Assembly: GCA_963724365.1 (NCBI GenBank)
Contig: CAVRUR010000004.1
Location: forward strand, 1-64,000
Length of the DNA stretch: 64,000 nucleotides
Direction of reading: 5' to 3'
DNA from: JALORV01 sp963724365
GTDB taxonomy: Bacteria > Pseudomonadota > Gammaproteobacteria > Burkholderiales > Burkholderiaceae_F
Positions 43,952 through 54,000 of this stretch are shown in pieces (the stretch's first letter is position 1; each line of letters opens with the position of its first letter). The notes beneath the pieces are model-generated. The model was not told where the DNA came from, made no database searches, and worked only from the letters and a program-made list of their open reading frames with translations. A program made the translations under genes and the position numbers.

Positions 43952-45838
43952 GTGGCCTCTCCGGACTGCAGCCCTGCCGGGGTCCAGCCCCCTAGTCGAG
44001 TCCCAGCTCCCGAGACCATAATCGCCGCTCCTTTCCGGACGACGGACAGTGACAAACCGCTGACCCGTCCTTCGTTTCCGCCGGCAACTCGTCATCGGAG
44101 AAAACTGGAGAAAGTTCATGAGTCGGCTCCCGCGGTTGCCCGCACCGTCGCCGAATGGGTGGCCGACTTTCTCGTGGCGCGCGGCGTCGACCGCGTGTTC
44201 GGTCTGCAGGGCGGTCACATCCAGCCGATCTGGGACCACCTCGCACTCAAGGGCGTACGCATCGTCGACGTGCGCGACGAAGGTGCGGCCGTGCACATGG
44301 CGCACGCCCACGCCGTGCTCAGCGGCGGACTCGGTGTTGCGTCGGTCACGGCCGGGCCGGGCGTGACGAACTGCGTGACGGCGATGGCCAACGCGCAACT
44401 GGAGCGCGTTCCGGTGCTGCTGATCGGCGGTTGCGCGCCGGTGCCACAGGACGACCTCGGCCCGCTGCAGGGCATCGATCACGTGTCCATCATGCGACCG
44501 GTCACCCGCAGCGCGCGCACGTTGCGCGTCGCCGGCAGCCTGCTGCGCGACCTGGACAAGGCCGCCGCGACGGCGCTCGGCGACGGCAACGCCCCCGGTC
44601 CGGTGTACGTCGAGATTCCGACCGACGTACTGCGACAGACCGTGCCGCCGGGTGTCGTGATGCCGGAGTATCTGGCAGCGCGCGCGCCGCGCCGGATCCC
44701 GCCCGATCCCGCCGAGGTCGAACGCGCCGCGGCGCTGATCGCGCAGGCGCGCCGTCCGCTGGTGCTCACCGGACGTGGCGCCCAGGGGGCAGGTGCCGAA
44801 CTGGTGCGATTCCTCGATGCCACCGGCGCGGTGTACCTCGACACCCAGGAAAGTCGCGGCCTCGTGCCCGCCGAGCATCCGTCGACGATCGGTGCCGTAC
44901 GTGCGCGCGCGATGCAGGAAACCGACCTGGCGATCGTCATCGGCCGCAAGCTCGACTACCAGACCGGCTATGGCTCGCCGGCCGTGTGGCCAAAGGCGCA
45001 CTTCCTGCGCATCGGTGACAACGCCGAAGAACTGCGCGAGAACCGACGCGGCGAAGTCGAACTGTTCGCGCACCCGGCGACGGCGCTCGCGGCCCTGGTA
45101 CGTGCGCTTCCCGCGCGCGGCCCGTCGCTCGACGCGGCGTGGACCGAGGCCCTGCGCAGCGAGCACCTGCGGCGCGCGAAAAAGGTCGCGGCCGGGCTGG
45201 CCGAGGCCCCCGCCGGCAAGGATGGGCGCATGCATCCCAACCGGATCTTCGCTGCTCTACGCGAAGTGTTGCGGCCCGATGCGATCACCGTGGCCGACGG
45301 CGGCGACCTCCTGAGCTTTGCACGCGTCGGACTGGACACCAGCACCTACCTCGATGCCGGCGCCTTCGGCTGCCTCGGCGTCGGCACGCCCTACGGCGTG
45401 GCCGCTGCGCTGCTGCATCCGGACCGTCAGGTCGTGGTGGTCACCGGCGACGGCGCGTTCGGCATCAACGCGATGGAGATCGACACGGCCCAGCGGCATG
45501 GCGCGAAGGTCGTGTTCATCGTCTCGAACAACGCCGCCTGGAACATCGAGCGCATAGACCAGGTGATGAACTACGGCGGCCGCGTGGTCGGCACTGAACT
45601 GGCATGGAGCGACTACGCAGCGATGGCGCGCGCGTTCGGCCTGCACGGCGAGCGCGTGACCGATCCCGCGCGACTGACGGACGCCATCCGCGAGGCGTTC
45701 AAGAAGGCTCCGGCATTGATTGACGTCGTCGTCACGCGCGACGCGCTGAGTTCGGACGCGGGCAAGGGGCTGGCGTTCGCCGGCGACTTCCAGGCGCTGA
45801 CGGCCTGGGACGACGCCGAACGCGCGCGGCGCACATGA
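43952..45838 (+). CDS. Thiamine-diphosphate enzyme of the acetolactate synthase / 2-hydroxyacyl-CoA lyase type
   Basis: A three-domain ThDP enzyme of ~570-628 residues. The Pyr domain (VAEWVADFLVARGVDRVFGL, catalytic Glu in DVRDEGAAVHMAHAHA), central domain (RRPLVLTGRGAQGAGAELVR) and PP domain (VTGDGAFGINAMEIDTAQRH, then SNNAAWNIE: the GDG...NN cofactor motif) are intact. The only in-frame ATG is 43952, within the dinB divergent region. Family alignment suggests a start near 44120, where ATGAGTCGG has GGAG upstream but is out of frame, so an indel near the start is possible. The last 4 bp overlap the acyl-CoA synthetase gene. Together with it, a role in oxalyl- or 2-hydroxyacyl-CoA metabolism is plausible. 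Confidence 0.85.
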   Translation: MASPDCSPAGVQPPSRVPAPETIIAAPFRTTDSDKPLTRPSFPPATRHRRKLEKVHESAPAVARTVAEWVADFLVARGVDRVFGLQGGHIQPIWDHLALKGVRIVDVRDEGAAVHMAHAHAVLSGGLGVASVTAGPGVTNCVTAMANAQLERVPVLLIGGCAPVPQDDLGPLQGIDHVSIMRPVTRSARTLRVAGSLLRDLDKAAATALGDGNAPGPVYVEIPTDVLRQTVPPGVVMPEYLAARAPRRIPPDPAEVERAAALIAQARRPLVLTGRGAQGAGAELVRFLDATGAVYLDTQESRGLVPAEHPSTIGAVRARAMQETDLAIVIGRKLDYQTGYGSPAVWPKAHFLRIGDNAEELRENRRGEVELFAHPATALAALVRALPARGPSLDAAWTEALRSEHLRRAKKVAAGLAEAPAGKDGRMHPNRIFAALREVLRPDAITVADGGDLLSFARVGLDTSTYLDAGAFGCLGVGTPYGVAAALLHPDRQVVVVTGDGAFGINAMEIDTAQRHGAKVVFIVSNNAAWNIERIDQVMNYGGRVVGTELAWSDYAAMARAFGLHGERVTDPARLTDAIREAFKKAPALIDVVVTRDALSSDAGKGLAFAGDFQALTAWDDAERARRT

Positions 45839-47448
45839 GCCGGCCCGGCACGACCAGGGACGCACGTGCCGCGGCGGCAAGCGCCCCACGGCACGACGTG
45901 CTCAACGTTGGCCAGATCGTCGCGGCACACGCGCGGCTGCAGCCGGACAAGATCGGTGCGCGCGACTCGAAGCGCGCGCTGACCTTCGCGCAATGGAACG
46001 AACGCAGCAACTGCCTCGCCAATGCGTTGCTCGGCCTCGGCCTCGTGAAGGGCGATCGCGTCGCTCTGCTGGCCTACAACTGCATCGAGTGGCTCGAGCT
46101 TTACGTCGCGCTCGCCAAGGCCGGGCTGGTCGCGGTGCCGGTCAACTTCCGGCTGACGCCGCCGGAGATCGAATACATCGTCGCCAACTGCGAGGCGCGC
46201 GCGATGATCGTGCAGGACGCGCTGCTCGAGAGCATCGAGCCCGTGCGCGCCAATCTTTCCCTGATCGGCAAGGACGCCTGGGTGCACTTCGGCGGCCCGC
46301 GCACGCCGCGCGGCTGGCGCGGCGTCGAAGCGCTGGTGCGGGCCGGCTCGGCGCGCGTCCCCGCCGTGGAGGTGGAGCCCGCCGATACCTGGGCGCTGAT
46401 GTACACCTCGGGCACCACTGGCCGGCCGAAAGGGGCGATCCGCAACCATCACGGCGCGGCGCTGATCTCGCTGGTGACGGCGCTCGACATGGAACTGACA
46501 CGGCAGGACACCGCGCTGCTCGTAATGCCGATGTGTCACGCCAACTCGCTCTACTTCAGTTTCACTTTCACCTATCTCGGTGCGACCTGCGTTGTAGACG
46601 ACCGCCGCAGCTTCGACCCGGAGGCCCTGCTGCATTCCATGGCCGAGCAACGTGTCACCTTCACGTCGCTGGTCCCGACGCACTACATCATGATGCTTGG
46701 CCTGCCGCCGCAGGCAAAGGCGCGCCATGACGTGTCGAGCATGCGCAAGCTGATGATCTCTTCCGCACCGGCGCGGCGTGACACCAAGCTCGCGATCCTC
46801 GAGCACTTCCGCAATTCACAGCTGTACGAGCTCTACGGCTCGACCGAAGCCGGCTGGGTCACGCTGCTGCGGCCGGACGAGCAGATCACCCACCTCGGCT
46901 CGGTCGGACGCGAATGGACCGGCTCCGGTCCGGTGCGCCTGCTCGATCCCGACGGACGCGACGTGCCGGACGGCGACGTCGGCGAACTCCATTCGCGCAC
47001 GCCCTACACCTTCGACGGCTACTGGAAGAACCCGGAGAAGACGGCTGAGGCACTGCGCCCCGACGGCTACTGCAGTGTCGGCGACCTCGCGATGCGCGAC
47101 GCCGAGGGATTCATCCACCTCGTCGACCGCAAGAGCAACATGATCATCAGCGGCGGCGAAAACGTGTATCCGTCGGAAGTCGAGGAAGTGGTCGGCCGCT
47201 GCCCCGGCGTGAAGGACGTCGCGGTGATCGGTGTTCCCCACGACAAGTGGGGCGAGGCCGTGCACGCGGTGATCGTCCCGCATCCCGATGCGACGCTGAC
47301 AGAGGATCAAGTGCTCGACTGGTGTCGCGACCGGATCGCCGGCTACAAGCGACCGCGCTCGATCTCGTTCATTGCCGAGAGCGAGATGCCGCGCACCGCG
47401 ACCGGAAAGATCCTGCACCGGCGGCTACGCGATCAGTACACACGCTAG
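45835..47448 (+). CDS. AMP-dependent acyl-CoA synthetase
   Basis: A 537-residue ANL-superfamily ligase. P-loop LMYTSGTTGRPKGAIRNHH, A5 ELYGSTEAGWV, A7/A8 DGYCSVGDLAMRDAEGFIHL and VDRKSNMIISGGENVYPSEV, A10 TATGKILHRRL with the catalytic Lys. The N-terminal 20 residues are Ala/Arg-rich and probably disordered. ATGA overlap with the ThDP enzyme (45835-45838) shows translational coupling, so its product is likely the substrate of that enzyme. The acid activated cannot be named. Confidence 0.92.
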   Translation: MSRPGTTRDARAAAASAPRHDVLNVGQIVAAHARLQPDKIGARDSKRALTFAQWNERSNCLANALLGLGLVKGDRVALLAYNCIEWLELYVALAKAGLVAVPVNFRLTPPEIEYIVANCEARAMIVQDALLESIEPVRANLSLIGKDAWVHFGGPRTPRGWRGVEALVRAGSARVPAVEVEPADTWALMYTSGTTGRPKGAIRNHHGAALISLVTALDMELTRQDTALLVMPMCHANSLYFSFTFTYLGATCVVDDRRSFDPEALLHSMAEQRVTFTSLVPTHYIMMLGLPPQAKARHDVSSMRKLMISSAPARRDTKLAILEHFRNSQLYELYGSTEAGWVTLLRPDEQITHLGSVGREWTGSGPVRLLDPDGRDVPDGDVGELHSRTPYTFDGYWKNPEKTAEALRPDGYCSVGDLAMRDAEGFIHLVDRKSNMIISGGENVYPSEVEEVVGRCPGVKDVAVIGVPHDKWGEAVHAVIVPHPDATLTEDQVLDWCRDRIAGYKRPRSISFIAESEMPRTATGKILHRRLRDQYTR

Positions 47449-47591
47449 GCGGTCTAAAACGGAATCGACCGCTGCCGGCCAAGCTAAGGCGTAGAGTCAA
47501 GCTGCGCTGAGAAACTTGACATGGACGTCCTTGGCGTCCTCGCCCGTGGGGGTGTTCAATACGAAGCGGTCGGTGCGGAGGGAGGCCGGTT

Positions 47592-48746
47592 ATGCCGTGG
47601 AGATCCGTCGGTTGGGCGTCAGCAGCCTTGATCTTCACGGGGCTGGCATGGGCACAAGGAGGCGTCCCGGACAGCGCCGAGTCCTGGAATTCCCGCCTGA
47701 TCAGTCTCTGGCTTATGTGGGCACTCGTCTGGGTGTTCTTGGCCGCTGGCCTGTGCATTGCTCTCTTCAAGCTGTACTCGTACTGGCCAGGCGCGGAACG
47801 CCGGTTGGTCGCGGCAACGCTCGTCGCGATGCCGCCGGTATCAACATTGTTGACGACGGCGCACCTGCCGCTGCTCGGCTGGCTTTTTCCTCGAGATGGA
47901 GGCATCCAGTACGCCCCGATCTTCGCGTTCTGGGTCGTGGTGGCTCTGGGCTTCGGCGCGGCATGGCGGTCCGTCAAGACGCGGTCGAGCTGGTTGAACT
48001 CGCCATCGGAGCCGCTGGCGGCCGCCTCATTCGCGCGCTCATACGATTCCGACTCCTCGGCGACTGGAAGCACTGATGCAGCCTCAGCACGGCCACATAG
48101 AGAGCTGACGCCACAGGCGAAATCGATGGGTTCCGAATCGAGAGCGGAGTCCCGCACCCATGAGGCCGAGGCAACCGCCCGGTCCGACGAAGCACCGGCT
48201 CCGTCCAGCGTGCCGCGCACACCGGCCGATCCCGAGCAGGCACGCGCATCTGAGCGGAAACCGGAACCCAAGCGCATTGCGGCCGACAGCATCTTCATTT
48301 CATACCGACGTCAGGACAGTGCCGACGTCACTGGTCGGATCTACGACCGCCTGACACAGCGCTTCGACCGCAAGCAGGTGTTCAAGGATGTGGACTCAAT
48401 ACCGCTGGGCGTCGACTTTCGCGCGCATCTTGGCGACGTGGTGGGGCGCTGCAATTTGTTGCTCGCCATCATTGGCCCGCAGTGGCTGAATGTTGTTGGA
48501 CCCAACGGTCGTCGGCTGGACGATGTCGGCGACTTCGTGCGCATCGAGATCGAAGCCGCGCTCGCCCGCAACATCCCGGTCATACCGCTACTGGTGGGCG
48601 GCGCCGAGTTGCCTTCCGAGCGCGACCTGCCGCCAAGCCTTGCGGCGATCACGTTCCGAAACGGCATTGCCGTGCGGCCTGACCCAGACTTTCACCGCGA
48701 CATGGATCGACTGATCGCCGGCCTCGAGTTGCATCAGCGGAAGTGA
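47592..48746 (+). CDS. Membrane-anchored TIR-domain protein (fused form)
   Basis: A 384-residue protein. The N-terminal signal/TM region and three TM helices (~36-58, 74-98, 108-126) are followed by a polar linker rich in Ser, Glu, Ala and Pro (~130-230) and a TIR domain (232-381): SIFISYRRQDSADVTGRIYD, VFKDVDSIPLGVDFRAHL, LLLAIIGPQWL, DFVRIEIEAALARNIPVIPL. Glu319 aligns with the catalytic Glu of TIR NADases. It is the fused counterpart of the split pair at 12655-13658, with near-identical TIR motifs. The TIR faces the cytoplasm if the topology is as drawn. Convergent with the TonB-dependent receptor, with only 2 bp between stop codons. Function unknown. Confidence 0.85.
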   Translation: MPWRSVGWASAALIFTGLAWAQGGVPDSAESWNSRLISLWLMWALVWVFLAAGLCIALFKLYSYWPGAERRLVAATLVAMPPVSTLLTTAHLPLLGWLFPRDGGIQYAPIFAFWVVVALGFGAAWRSVKTRSSWLNSPSEPLAAASFARSYDSDSSATGSTDAASARPHRELTPQAKSMGSESRAESRTHEAEATARSDEAPAPSSVPRTPADPEQARASERKPEPKRIAADSIFISYRRQDSADVTGRIYDRLTQRFDRKQVFKDVDSIPLGVDFRAHLGDVVGRCNLLLAIIGPQWLNVVGPNGRRLDDVGDFVRIEIEAALARNIPVIPLLVGGAELPSERDLPPSLAAITFRNGIAVRPDPDFHRDMDRLIAGLELHQRK

Positions 48747-48748
48747 AG

Positions 48749-50890
48749 TTAGAAGGCGTAGGTCGCAGCGACACCGGCCAGTACATTGCGCGTCGGTGCC
48801 GGCGCGTAGTAGCGGCCATTGCCATCGCCGACGATCACGGCTCCGATGTACTCGCGTCCGAAGATATTGTTGACGCGCGCGAACTGGCGGAAGCGCCAGC
48901 GGCCCGCCTGCTGCTCGAGACCCGCCCACAGGTTGGCGATGGTGTATCCGGCGGCATAAGCGGAGTTGAAGTCGTTCACCGCGACCGACCCGCTGGCGAC
49001 GACTTCGAATGCGCCTGAGAGTCCCAGCGCCGGATTGCGGTACGCCAGATCGGCAAACAGCGTGGCGTTGGGCACGCCGGGAACGCGGTTGCCGTCCGGC
49101 ACTACGGCGGTATTGGCTCCGGTGACCGGATTGCAGAACGCTGCCAGCGGTGCACAGGTCCGGAACGCCGAGTCGAAGCGCGCATTCAGCAGGGTCAGCG
49201 CCACATGGGTGCTCAATCCGCCGCCGAACTCGCTTTCAAGCAGCAGTTCTGCGCCGAGGCGCGACGTGTCGCCGGCGTTCTGGAACGACGAGCGTCCGCC
49301 GGTGTTGCGTGCAATGACGATCTCGTCCTCGGTACGGATGCCGAACACGGCGAGGTTGAGCCGCGTCTTGTCGCCGAGCAGCAGCTTCGCGCCGAGTTCG
49401 AGCTGGTCGCTGATCGACGGCTGCAGCGAGAAGTTCAGTCCGCTGGCGCCATCGGGCCGGTAGGCCAGCTCGATGGCGGTGGGCGTCTCGAAGGCGCGCC
49501 CATAGCTCGCGTACACGTTGAAGAGCGGGGTGACCTGATAAAGCAGCGCCACCGTCGGCGTCCACTCGCCGTAACTGGTCGAGCCGCTGTCGTTCGGGTT
49601 GCCGCTGACGACGTAGAAATCCTCCGATGAGAAATCCACCTTCGTATATCGAACGCCGGCGGACAGCGACCACTGCGGCAGGAAGCGCCACTCGCCCTGG
49701 ATATAGGCACCGAAGCTGTCGACGTCGTTGTCCTCGTCGCGCTTGAGCGCGCCGCGCACGCCGAGATTGTTGAGGTAGCCCTGGCGTGCCTCGGTGGATC
49801 CGTCGTACTCCGCGCCCGCGGTCACGGTCAGCGGGCCGCTCAGCACGTCCCGCCGGTGTGTCCAGCGCACACTGCCGCCCCCGAGCTGCCGGTCGAGCGA
49901 CGACACACCGCCCGAACTCGTCGCCGCCGCCTGGGCATCAAGTGGCACGGCCAGATACTGCTCGTTGCTGCGGCTGCCGGCATAGGCGACGAGGCGCAGC
50001 GTGTCCTGCGGCGTCAGCGTGCTGTCGAGGATCAGCCCACCCTGCAGGTTCTCGAGCGAGCGGCGCGTGTTGAAGGCGATCGCCACGGGCTGCGCCTGCC
50101 GCGGGTCCTGCTGGACCTGCGCCTGAGTCAGGCCGAGCGGATCCTGCGCATCCGGTTGATCGAATCCGGTGGCAACCAGTGTGACGCGATTGCTGCTGTT
50201 CAGGTCGTAGCTCAGCTTGGTGCTGGCCTGCGTCTTGCGCGCCGCGCTGTGCTCGCGATAGCCATCGATGCTGAAGTACGACGCGCTGGCGAAGCCATTG
50301 AAAGCGCCCGTGGCACCGCCGCCCTTGAGCGCGTAGCGCTGGAAGCCGTAGCTGCCGAAGGTCATGTCGGCCTCGATCGACGGCGGAGTCGAGCCCGACT
50401 CGCTAAAGACCTGCACCACACCGCCCGAGTGATTGCCATAGAGCGCGGAGAAAGGACCGCGCAGGACTTCGATGCGATCGGCCGCGCCGAGGTCGAATAT
50501 GCCCGGGCTGCCCTGCCCGTCCGGCGCGCTCGCGGGAATGCCGTCGGAGATCAGCCGGATGCCGCGCGTGCCGAACTGCGAGCGCGCGCCGAAACCGCGA
50601 ATCGTGATCTGCAGTTCCTGGGCGAAATTTTCGCGGTTCTGTACGAAGGTCCCTGGCACACGATTGAGCACCTCGGACACGTTGACGCGCGCCTTGCCGT
50701 CCTGGATCTCACCGCGCGTGATGGCGTCGACCGACATCGGCAGGTCGAAGGCGCGCTCCTCGACCCGTGTGCCGGTGACCACCACGGGATCGAGCGATTC
50801 GGAGGGCGATTGCGACTGCGACTGCGCAACGGCGACCTGCGCCAGCATCGATGCCGCGGCCATGGCGACGAGTTTCACGTCGACCAACAT
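48749..50890 (-). CDS. TonB-dependent outer-membrane receptor
   Basis: A 713-residue TonB-dependent receptor. Signal peptide ending in VAVAQ, TonB-box-like SESLDPVVVTGTRVEERAF, plug domain (ITRGEIQDGKARVNVSEVLN, IRGFGARSQFGTRGIRLISD, IEVLRGPFSALYGNHSGGVV) and a 22-strand barrel ending in VLAGVAATYAF (C-terminal Phe). The ligand is unknown: the plug resembles the FhuE/FecA-like siderophore and vitamin group, but barrels are poor predictors. A GTG four codons in from the ATG could also start it. The small gene at 50894-51043 ends 3 bp before it. Confidence 0.93.
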   Translation of the reverse strand: MLVDVKLVAMAAASMLAQVAVAQSQSQSPSESLDPVVVTGTRVEERAFDLPMSVDAITRGEIQDGKARVNVSEVLNRVPGTFVQNRENFAQELQITIRGFGARSQFGTRGIRLISDGIPASAPDGQGSPGIFDLGAADRIEVLRGPFSALYGNHSGGVVQVFSESGSTPPSIEADMTFGSYGFQRYALKGGGATGAFNGFASASYFSIDGYREHSAARKTQASTKLSYDLNSSNRVTLVATGFDQPDAQDPLGLTQAQVQQDPRQAQPVAIAFNTRRSLENLQGGLILDSTLTPQDTLRLVAYAGSRSNEQYLAVPLDAQAAATSSGGVSSLDRQLGGGSVRWTHRRDVLSGPLTVTAGAEYDGSTEARQGYLNNLGVRGALKRDEDNDVDSFGAYIQGEWRFLPQWSLSAGVRYTKVDFSSEDFYVVSGNPNDSGSTSYGEWTPTVALLYQVTPLFNVYASYGRAFETPTAIELAYRPDGASGLNFSLQPSISDQLELGAKLLLGDKTRLNLAVFGIRTEDEIVIARNTGGRSSFQNAGDTSRLGAELLLESEFGGGLSTHVALTLLNARFDSAFRTCAPLAAFCNPVTGANTAVVPDGNRVPGVPNATLFADLAYRNPALGLSGAFEVVASGSVAVNDFNSAYAAGYTIANLWAGLEQQAGRWRFRQFARVNNIFGREYIGAVIVGDGNGRYYAPAPTRNVLAGVAATYAF

Positions 50891-50893
50891 CGC

Positions 50894-51043
50894 CTACGCC
50901 CCGGCCTTCGCGGCGTAGGCTTCGGCCTCGCTCACCATCGAGTACTTCACGATCCCGTGCCCGAATCCGCGCAGTTCCAGCCGCGCCGCGTCGCCAAGCG
51001 GCATTGCGTCGTGGGCGGTATAGGTCAGCGTCGTGTCGGTCAT
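50894..51043 (-). CDS. 49-residue small protein directly upstream of the TonB-dependent receptor
   Basis: Reads MTDTTLTYTAHDAMPLGDAA, RLELRGFGHGIVKYSMVSEA, EAYAAKAGA and stop. It sits between putA and the receptor gene, with the stop 3 bp before the receptor's ATG, so it may be translationally coupled. It has no TM helix or signal peptide and no recognised domain. The codon pattern and balanced composition look like a real gene, not a chance frame. It could be a leader peptide, regulator or the remnant of a longer gene. Confidence 0.5.
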   Translation of the reverse strand: MTDTTLTYTAHDAMPLGDAARLELRGFGHGIVKYSMVSEAEAYAAKAGA

Positions 51044-51082
51044 GGCGCATCCATCATCGCAGACACTTGCAAGGCACGCCGT

Positions 51083-54000
51083 TCACACTATCGTCATCAG
51101 GGTCGCGTTGCCTCCCGCAGCGGCGGTGTTGACCGACACCGTCCGCTCGGCCAGCAGGCGCTCGAGGATGAACGCCCCCGCCTGGCGCGCACCCGGCTCG
51201 CCTGCATGCAACGTGATGATCGGACCCGCTCGCTGCGCGAGGCGTCGGCTCCAGTCGCGCACCCATTCGGCGTCCGCCTGGATGAGCGCCGCATCGATGG
51301 CGGCTGCCAGCGGATCGCGCGTCAGTTCGACACGGCCGCGCACCGCGGCCGGAAGTTCGGCCAGCACGCGCCGCGACAGGTCGTCATCTGGCCATGCGGC
51401 GCGCGCGCCGGCCGCCAGCACATACGCCAGCTGCAACAGCAGATCGCCCCGTTCCTGAGCGATCGACAGGATCGCTCCGCGCGGCACCAGGGCATAGGTG
51501 TTGCGCTCGCCCGTGGGCCCCGGCAGTGTGTTGACCCGGCCCAGCGGCGAGGCGGCGGCGAGCGCGTCGCAGGCCGCCACCAGCGGATCGACCGGATCCC
51601 GCCGTGCGAGTGCGGCTCGCAGTTCGCGCAGTGGCGCCAGCGCCGCCACGCGTGCGTCTTCAGCGACAGCCTCGCCCGCCGCATTCGCGGGCGACGCCAC
51701 GGCCGAAGCTGCATGCATCAGGCGCCGCAGGTATAGCGGGCCGCCCGCCTTGGGACCCGTTCCCGACAGGCCGTCGCCGCCGAAAGGCTGCACGCCCACC
51801 ACCGCGCCGATCATGTTGCGGTTCACGTACTGGTTGCCGACGTGAGCGCGGCCGACGATGGCGTCGATCGTCTCGTCGATGCGCGAGTGGATGCCCAGCG
51901 TCAATCCGTAACCGGTCGCATTGATCGCATCGACCAGCGCCGGCAGCGATTCGCGCCGATAGCGGACAACGTGCAACACCGGGCCGAAGACCTCGCGCTC
52001 GAGTTCGTCGATGCTGTCCAGCTCGATCAACGTCGGCGCCACGAAGTGGCCATACTTCAGTCCTTCGTCGGCCGTGACGGGCGTCGCCTGAAATACGCGC
52101 CGGCCCTTCGCCCGCATCGCGGTGATGTGTGCCTCGATGCCGCGCCTTGCGTCCTCGTCGATCACCGGTCCGATGTCGATCGAGAGGCGGTCCGGCGAGC
52201 CCAGTGCCAGCTCGCGCATCGCTCCTTCGAGCATCGGCAGGATCCGATCGGCGACATCGCGCTGCAGGCACAGCACCCGCAGTGCTGAACAACGCTGTCC
52301 CGCACTGTCGAAGGCCGACGCGATCACGTCCGCGACGACCTGCTCGGGCAGCGCCGAAGAGTCGACAATCATTGCGTTCTGACCCCCGGTCTCCGCAATC
52401 AGCGCCAGCGGACGACCCCGGTCGTCGAGCCGGCCGGCGAGGCTGCGCTGCAGAAGCCGCGCCACCTCGGTCGAGCCGGTGAACATCACGCCCCGGATGT
52501 GTTCGTCGGACACCAGTGCGGCGCCGACGACCTCACCGCGCCCCGGCAGCAGCTGCAGCACGTCGCGCGGCACGCCCGCTTCGTGCAGCAAGGCGACGGC
52601 CTGCGCCGCGATCAGCGGCGTCTGTTCGGCCGGCTTGGCCAGCACCGTGTTGCCGGCGGCGAGCGCCGCGGCTACCTGCCCGGCAAAGATGGCCAGCGGG
52701 AAATTCCACGGACTGATGCAGACGACCGGGCCGAGCGGCTGGGTCGCTGCACCCGTGAGTTCGCTGCGCGCCTGCACCGCGTAGTAGCGCAGGAAGTCGA
52801 CCGCCTCGCGCACTTCGCCCACGGCGTTGGAGCAGGTCTTGCCGGCTTCGCGCACGATGAGACCGATCAGGCGTGGCGTATCCGCCTCCATCGCGTCGGC
52901 CGCGCGTTCGAGCGCCGTCGCGCGATCGTCCGCAGTGCGCGCCTGCCACCTTGGCTGCGCGGCCACGGCCGCGGCCACGGCCGCGCGGACTTCACCGGCC
53001 GTCGCTTCAAGCACGGAACCGACGACATCGCGTCGATCGGCAGGGTTGCGCACGTCTGCCGCCGCGGCATGCCTTGGCGTGTCATTCCCCGGCGTGTCAT
53101 TCCTCGGCGTGGCATGCAACTCGATTGTTGTCGGCGCCGCGAGCCACGCTGTTGCGCGCTGTCGAGCAGCACCGGGGCTAGCTCGGTCAGTCGCGCCTCG
53201 CTGGCAAGGTCGAGTCCGCGCGAGTTGCGCCGCGCCGCGCCGAAGAGCGCCGGCGGCAACGCAATCGCCGGATGCGAGGCTCCGAGCACGCCTTCCGCCC
53301 GCGCCATCTGCTCCACCGTCATCACCGGGTCGGCCACCAGTTCGTCGATCGGGATCGACTCGTTGGCGATGCGATTGACGAAGGAGCTGTTGGAACCGTT
53401 CTCGAGCAGCCGACGCACCAGGTAGGCGAGCAGGGTTTCATGCGTACCTACCGGCGCGTAGATGCGACAGGGCCGCGCGAGGCCGCCCTCCTTCGTTCGC
53501 ACGACCTGCTCGTACAGGGGTTCGCCCATGCCGTGCAGGCACTGGAACTCGTACTGGTGCCGCCGATAGTCCGGACCGGCCGCGTGGTAGATCGCTGCCA
53601 CGGTGTGCGCGTTGTGGGTCGCAAACTGCGGATAGATGGCTTCGGGGGCCGCCAGCAGCTTGCGCGCGCAGGCGAGGTACGAGACATCGGAATACGCCTT
53701 GCGCGTGTAGACGGGAAAATCCTCGAGCCCGTCGATCTGCGCGCGCTTGATCTCCGCGTCCCAGTACGCGCCCTTGACCAGCCGGATCATCAGCCGGCGC
53801 TGGCCGCGACGCGCCAGGTCGATCAGGTAATCGAGCACGAAGGGTGCGCGCTTCAGGTACGCCTGCACGACGAAGCCGACGCCGTTCCAGCCGGCCAGCC
53901 CGGGCTCGGCGCAAAGCCGCTCGATGAGGTCCAGCGACAGTTCGAGCCGGTCGGCCTCCTCGGCATCGATGCTGATGCCGATGTCATAGCTGCGCGCCAG

